NCBI GenBank assembly: GCA_026874595.1
Contig: CM049316.1
Coordinates: 71,885,176-71,949,175, forward strand
Length of the DNA: 64,000 nt
Source of the DNA: Sipunculus nudus
Taxonomy: Eukaryota > Annelida > Sipuncula > Golfingiida > Sipunculidae
Reading direction: 5' to 3'
The translations under genes and the position numbers were made by a program. Under the pieces are notes generated by a model that worked only from the letters and a program-made list of their open reading frames with translations, did not search any database and had not been told where the DNA came from. This document shows positions 61,478 to 64,000 of the stretch, one piece after another (position 1 is the first letter of the stretch; each line of letters begins with the position of its first letter).

Positions 61478-63075
61478 GGCCCATGGCTTATTTATGGCAC
61501 TGTCTATTGAATGATGATAAGGGTAACCATAAGTTAATGATAGGTTATTTATCTTTCTGGTCTTCAGGTTTTATATGCATTATATTATAATATGAATAAT
61601 CCAGCAGTTTTTTATTTTGTCTGTTAGACATAGAGCTTATGTTAGATTATTTATCCGAGACTCATCCACGTTCCCTACGAGACATGGCGATTATATGTTT
61701 AGTAGACCAACAGTACGGTAGGAGTATTTTTAATTTAATAGTTTTGTGGATAAACCTATTTTATTCAATCATACGGGCTTATAAATCATATGTTTTCAAT
61801 TTAGAAGGGAATACTGGTAGCCTTCGCCTAACACCCGCAACTAAGTGATACTGGGAAGTGTACTACCTTAAAATAAGGTCACGGTAAAAAAAATAATAAT
61901 ATCAAATATAAGTCTGTTTCTATTACTAATATTTATATTATATTATTAGCTTTCAAAAATTAGCAATTTTAAGATATTGTACAAACACATACGTTGCAAA
62001 AGAATGAAAAAGAGGAATAAGATAAAAGTGCTTGTTAGTTGCTATGCACTCTAGTGGACCTGTGAAAACCCGTAAAAAATATCTGTGCTCGAAATTTTTT
62101 GTAGAACTATTTCGTCAACCCCTATAAGCCTCCGATCCATACATCAATAGTTGTTTGATCGACATTGTGTAAGATTATATATAATCTTAGAGTAATCACT
62201 TGATAGCATCATCACGTTTTTTCAATGAAACATCAAAATAATTATATGCTTTTCTTATAAATCGTTTGTTATAAGTAGAAAAAAATTCAAGAATCCTCCG
62301 TTCGATTCTAAATGTGTTCTTTTGAATTGACTAAATTATTTATTTGCAAAATAGCTGTTATTTTACAGTGATTTTGCATTTTGTAAAAGTGAATAGGCAA
62401 TGGGAGTCTGTTGAATCATAGAAGCCTAATTTGTTTTCATAATATTGCTACAAGAATAGCATGTATATAAATCCTATAAAATAAAATTCATTGTTTATTT
62501 ATACATACTTATAGGATCTGAACTTATAGTCATATTTGTATAATCTCTTCACAATTACTTTCAAATGAGTCATACCATATTTGTAAACAGAAGGTATATG
62601 AATATGGTTTAGTTAATTTGACACCTACAGAGGGTCCATGTCTTCTTCCTTGCCTTTCCCTTGTGTGTCCATGCCTTTACCTTGTCTTCCATAACTTTCC
62701 TTGGGTCCTTTAGGCCTGCAAATATTTAAATAGAACTTTGGTAATTCTAATCAGTAATCAGTTCTAACACTGTAACTATTGACGGCATTGCAGTGTTTGA
62801 AAAAAAAATATTGGATTAGATATAATACATATTTTAAATATTCAAACGAATAACAAATGCACTTGTAGTGACCGTTTCGTCCACTTATGTCAGTAGACAT
62901 CTCTAGACTGCGGGTGCGGATGCTTTTGATGTCAAACAAATAACCAAGAAAGGGCATCCCAGGGTATCCACAACTCTATTTGGATTGTTAAATTTCATAA
63001 AATATCACTCAGTTAAAGACTGAATGATCAAGAACGTTTCATTGAATCCTTAGAACATGTAATTCAAGTGTACGT
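61478..63075. repeat. Diverged partial copy D of the duplicated unit (with empty MITE site)
   Basis: Homology to unit B is traceable from about 17985 (ggcactgcctattgaataatg) to 19107 and then on to the start of the next unit, without the TIR element. At 62556-62557 a single TA stands where A-C carry TA-[element]-TA. Divergence is much higher than among A-C. It includes exon Z. The frame at 61639-61848 is not supported as a gene. Confidence 0.75.
62625..62715 (-). CDS. Terminal exon Z (copy D), longer form
   Basis: The minus-strand acceptor tttgcag opens a 91-base exon. In the same phase as the other copies it reads PKGPKESYGRQGKGMD… and ends EEDMDPL and TAG. It is exactly 51 bases (17 codons) longer than in A-C. 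The frame and stop are kept despite strong divergence of the surrounding DNA, the best evidence for coding function of this exon. Confidence 0.55.
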
Positions 63076-63856
63076 TGTTACAGGTGCTCTTTTTATTATG
63101 TGACACGGGCGTAACTCCTGTTGTGGCACTCGTGTCTGGCCGCGTTTTACATTCTATGTTTAATCCGTACTGGTTGAACTCTTGTTGTTATGCTGGCTTG
63201 GGACGAGATTGTGTATATCATGGTGTGTAGAGGCACGACGATGTCTTTCTAGAGAATTCCTGAAACGCATGTTTTACTGTGTTGTGCAAGATCTTATAGA
63301 CTGTTCGAGAAGTGGAAAATTCTCAGCTTGAGGTGTAAAAGTATATAAAGGGGCTGTGTTTTAGAACGGGAGGGCAGAGAGCAGAGCAGATTCCAGCGGA
63401 CGCAGAAGCGTGTGTCAGGACCTTATCCGACGAATGCGGCAATTATGGATTTTCAAAGACTTTCTCCTGGATTTTATGCATTTGGACTTCAGTTTACTTC
63501 TGGGTCATTGCAAGAACTTTCCACTGGACTGTCATTCTCCGAGAGTTTACATTTAAAGGACTTATCGCTGTGATGGTGTTGGTATCCAGGTACTGTGCAC
63601 ATTATTTTTCTATGTGATAGTATTGACTTGTTGTTATACGCTGTTTTACTGTATAATTGTATTGATTTAGTGTATTGTAATGTTAGGGTTGTTTAAGAAT
63701 ATATTATTTGTTAACAAAAAAACAACTGACTGCTTTATTTTTTCCCCTAGACATTTCACGCTGCCTAGTGTTACAGAATCTGATTTGTTTTTATCTCCAT
63801 TACAAAATCTGTGTTCATCACGCATACGTGATCTGTTTATATTAGGTTTCGTAACA
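63076..63856 (+). mobile_element. Solo LTR with 4-bp target duplication
   Basis: The 781-bp LTR starts TGTTAC and ends GTAACA. It is flanked by acgt on both sides (63072-63075 and 63857-63860). Copy C has the uninterrupted site (aagtgaacgtttatac near 53850). TATATAAA is at 63342-63349. It is diverged from the other LTRs, so it is an older or different subfamily insertion, reduced to one LTR by recombination. Confidence 0.85.
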
Positions 63857-64000
63857 ACGTAAATACTTAAGTACTTTAATTTGAAACCGGTCGACCTGTC
63901 AGTATTGGCAGTAGTAGTAATACTTATAATAATTAGCAATCCGCATTAGAGTGAATGCAGGCCTCAGTGATGTTCCCAAAACTGTGTTTGCATTCACTTA
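63857..64000. repeat. Continuation of diverged copy D
   Basis: The sequence after the solo LTR resembles 53870-54000 of copy C (cggcttagcag…, ataataattgttatcaatctgcattcg) with many changes. It runs off the window edge. Confidence 0.7.

Overview
The window looks like repeat-dominated, gene-poor nuclear DNA of a marine invertebrate, most likely a bivalve mollusc. This is an inference from AT-rich introns and intergenic DNA, spliced exons with GT-AG borders, decayed Ty3/gypsy-type retroelements, pogo-like DNA elements, satellites containing TTAGGG-complement words, and dispersed modules rich in TCAAGGTCAC words. No bacterial features (operons, Shine-Dalgarno sites, dense ORFs) are present.

Layout. 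A segment of about 6 kb is present in three closely related copies: A (1316-6309), B (13959-19107) and C (53448-58561). A fourth, much more diverged partial copy is D (61478-64000). Each of A, B and C carries minus-strand exons of a small cysteine-rich gene that I do not recognise, a CTGT-type microsatellite and a threefold repeated module. The copies are separated by an about 0.9 kb terminal-inverted-repeat element (CAGTCGAACC..., TA target duplication). One of these elements is split by a 6.75 kb LTR retrotransposon (6405-13156). Another is split by a 33.4 kb block (19855-53300). Copy D keeps the empty TA site. The B/C junction (19199-19202) keeps the empty site of the retrotransposon. The history can therefore be partly ordered from the sequence alone: D split off, the TIR element inserted, the unit was tandemly duplicated, the LTR element inserted and was co-duplicated with a 12.77 kb period, and the large block entered one TIR element.

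The LTR retrotransposon is dead. Its protein domains are Ty3/gypsy-like, but integrase lies upstream of reverse transcriptase, the order of Ty1/copia. This is known from Gmr1-like elements. Its primer-binding site matches the 3' end of tRNA-Pro. A second, truncated copy lies at 58654-60530 and a solo LTR with a perfect ACGT duplication at 63076-63856.

The 33.4 kb block is the most unusual part. It is bracketed by a perfect 20-bp inverted repeat (20132-20151 and 53248-53267). It holds a 7.2 kb satellite (about 100 and 138 bp monomers with a 19-bp palindrome and a CTCF-like word), a 1.2 kb spacer and an 18.5 kb satellite (77-bp monomers made of three short palindromes, organised in higher-order repeats). 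A 2.3 kb pogo-like element is inserted in the second satellite. The block also has a stretch of ACCTGnnCAGGT palindromes, degraded satellite copies and a 240-bp tandem repeat. The motif TTTGCTACC recurs at both ends of the block, suggesting that one mobile or amplified entity carries both arrays.
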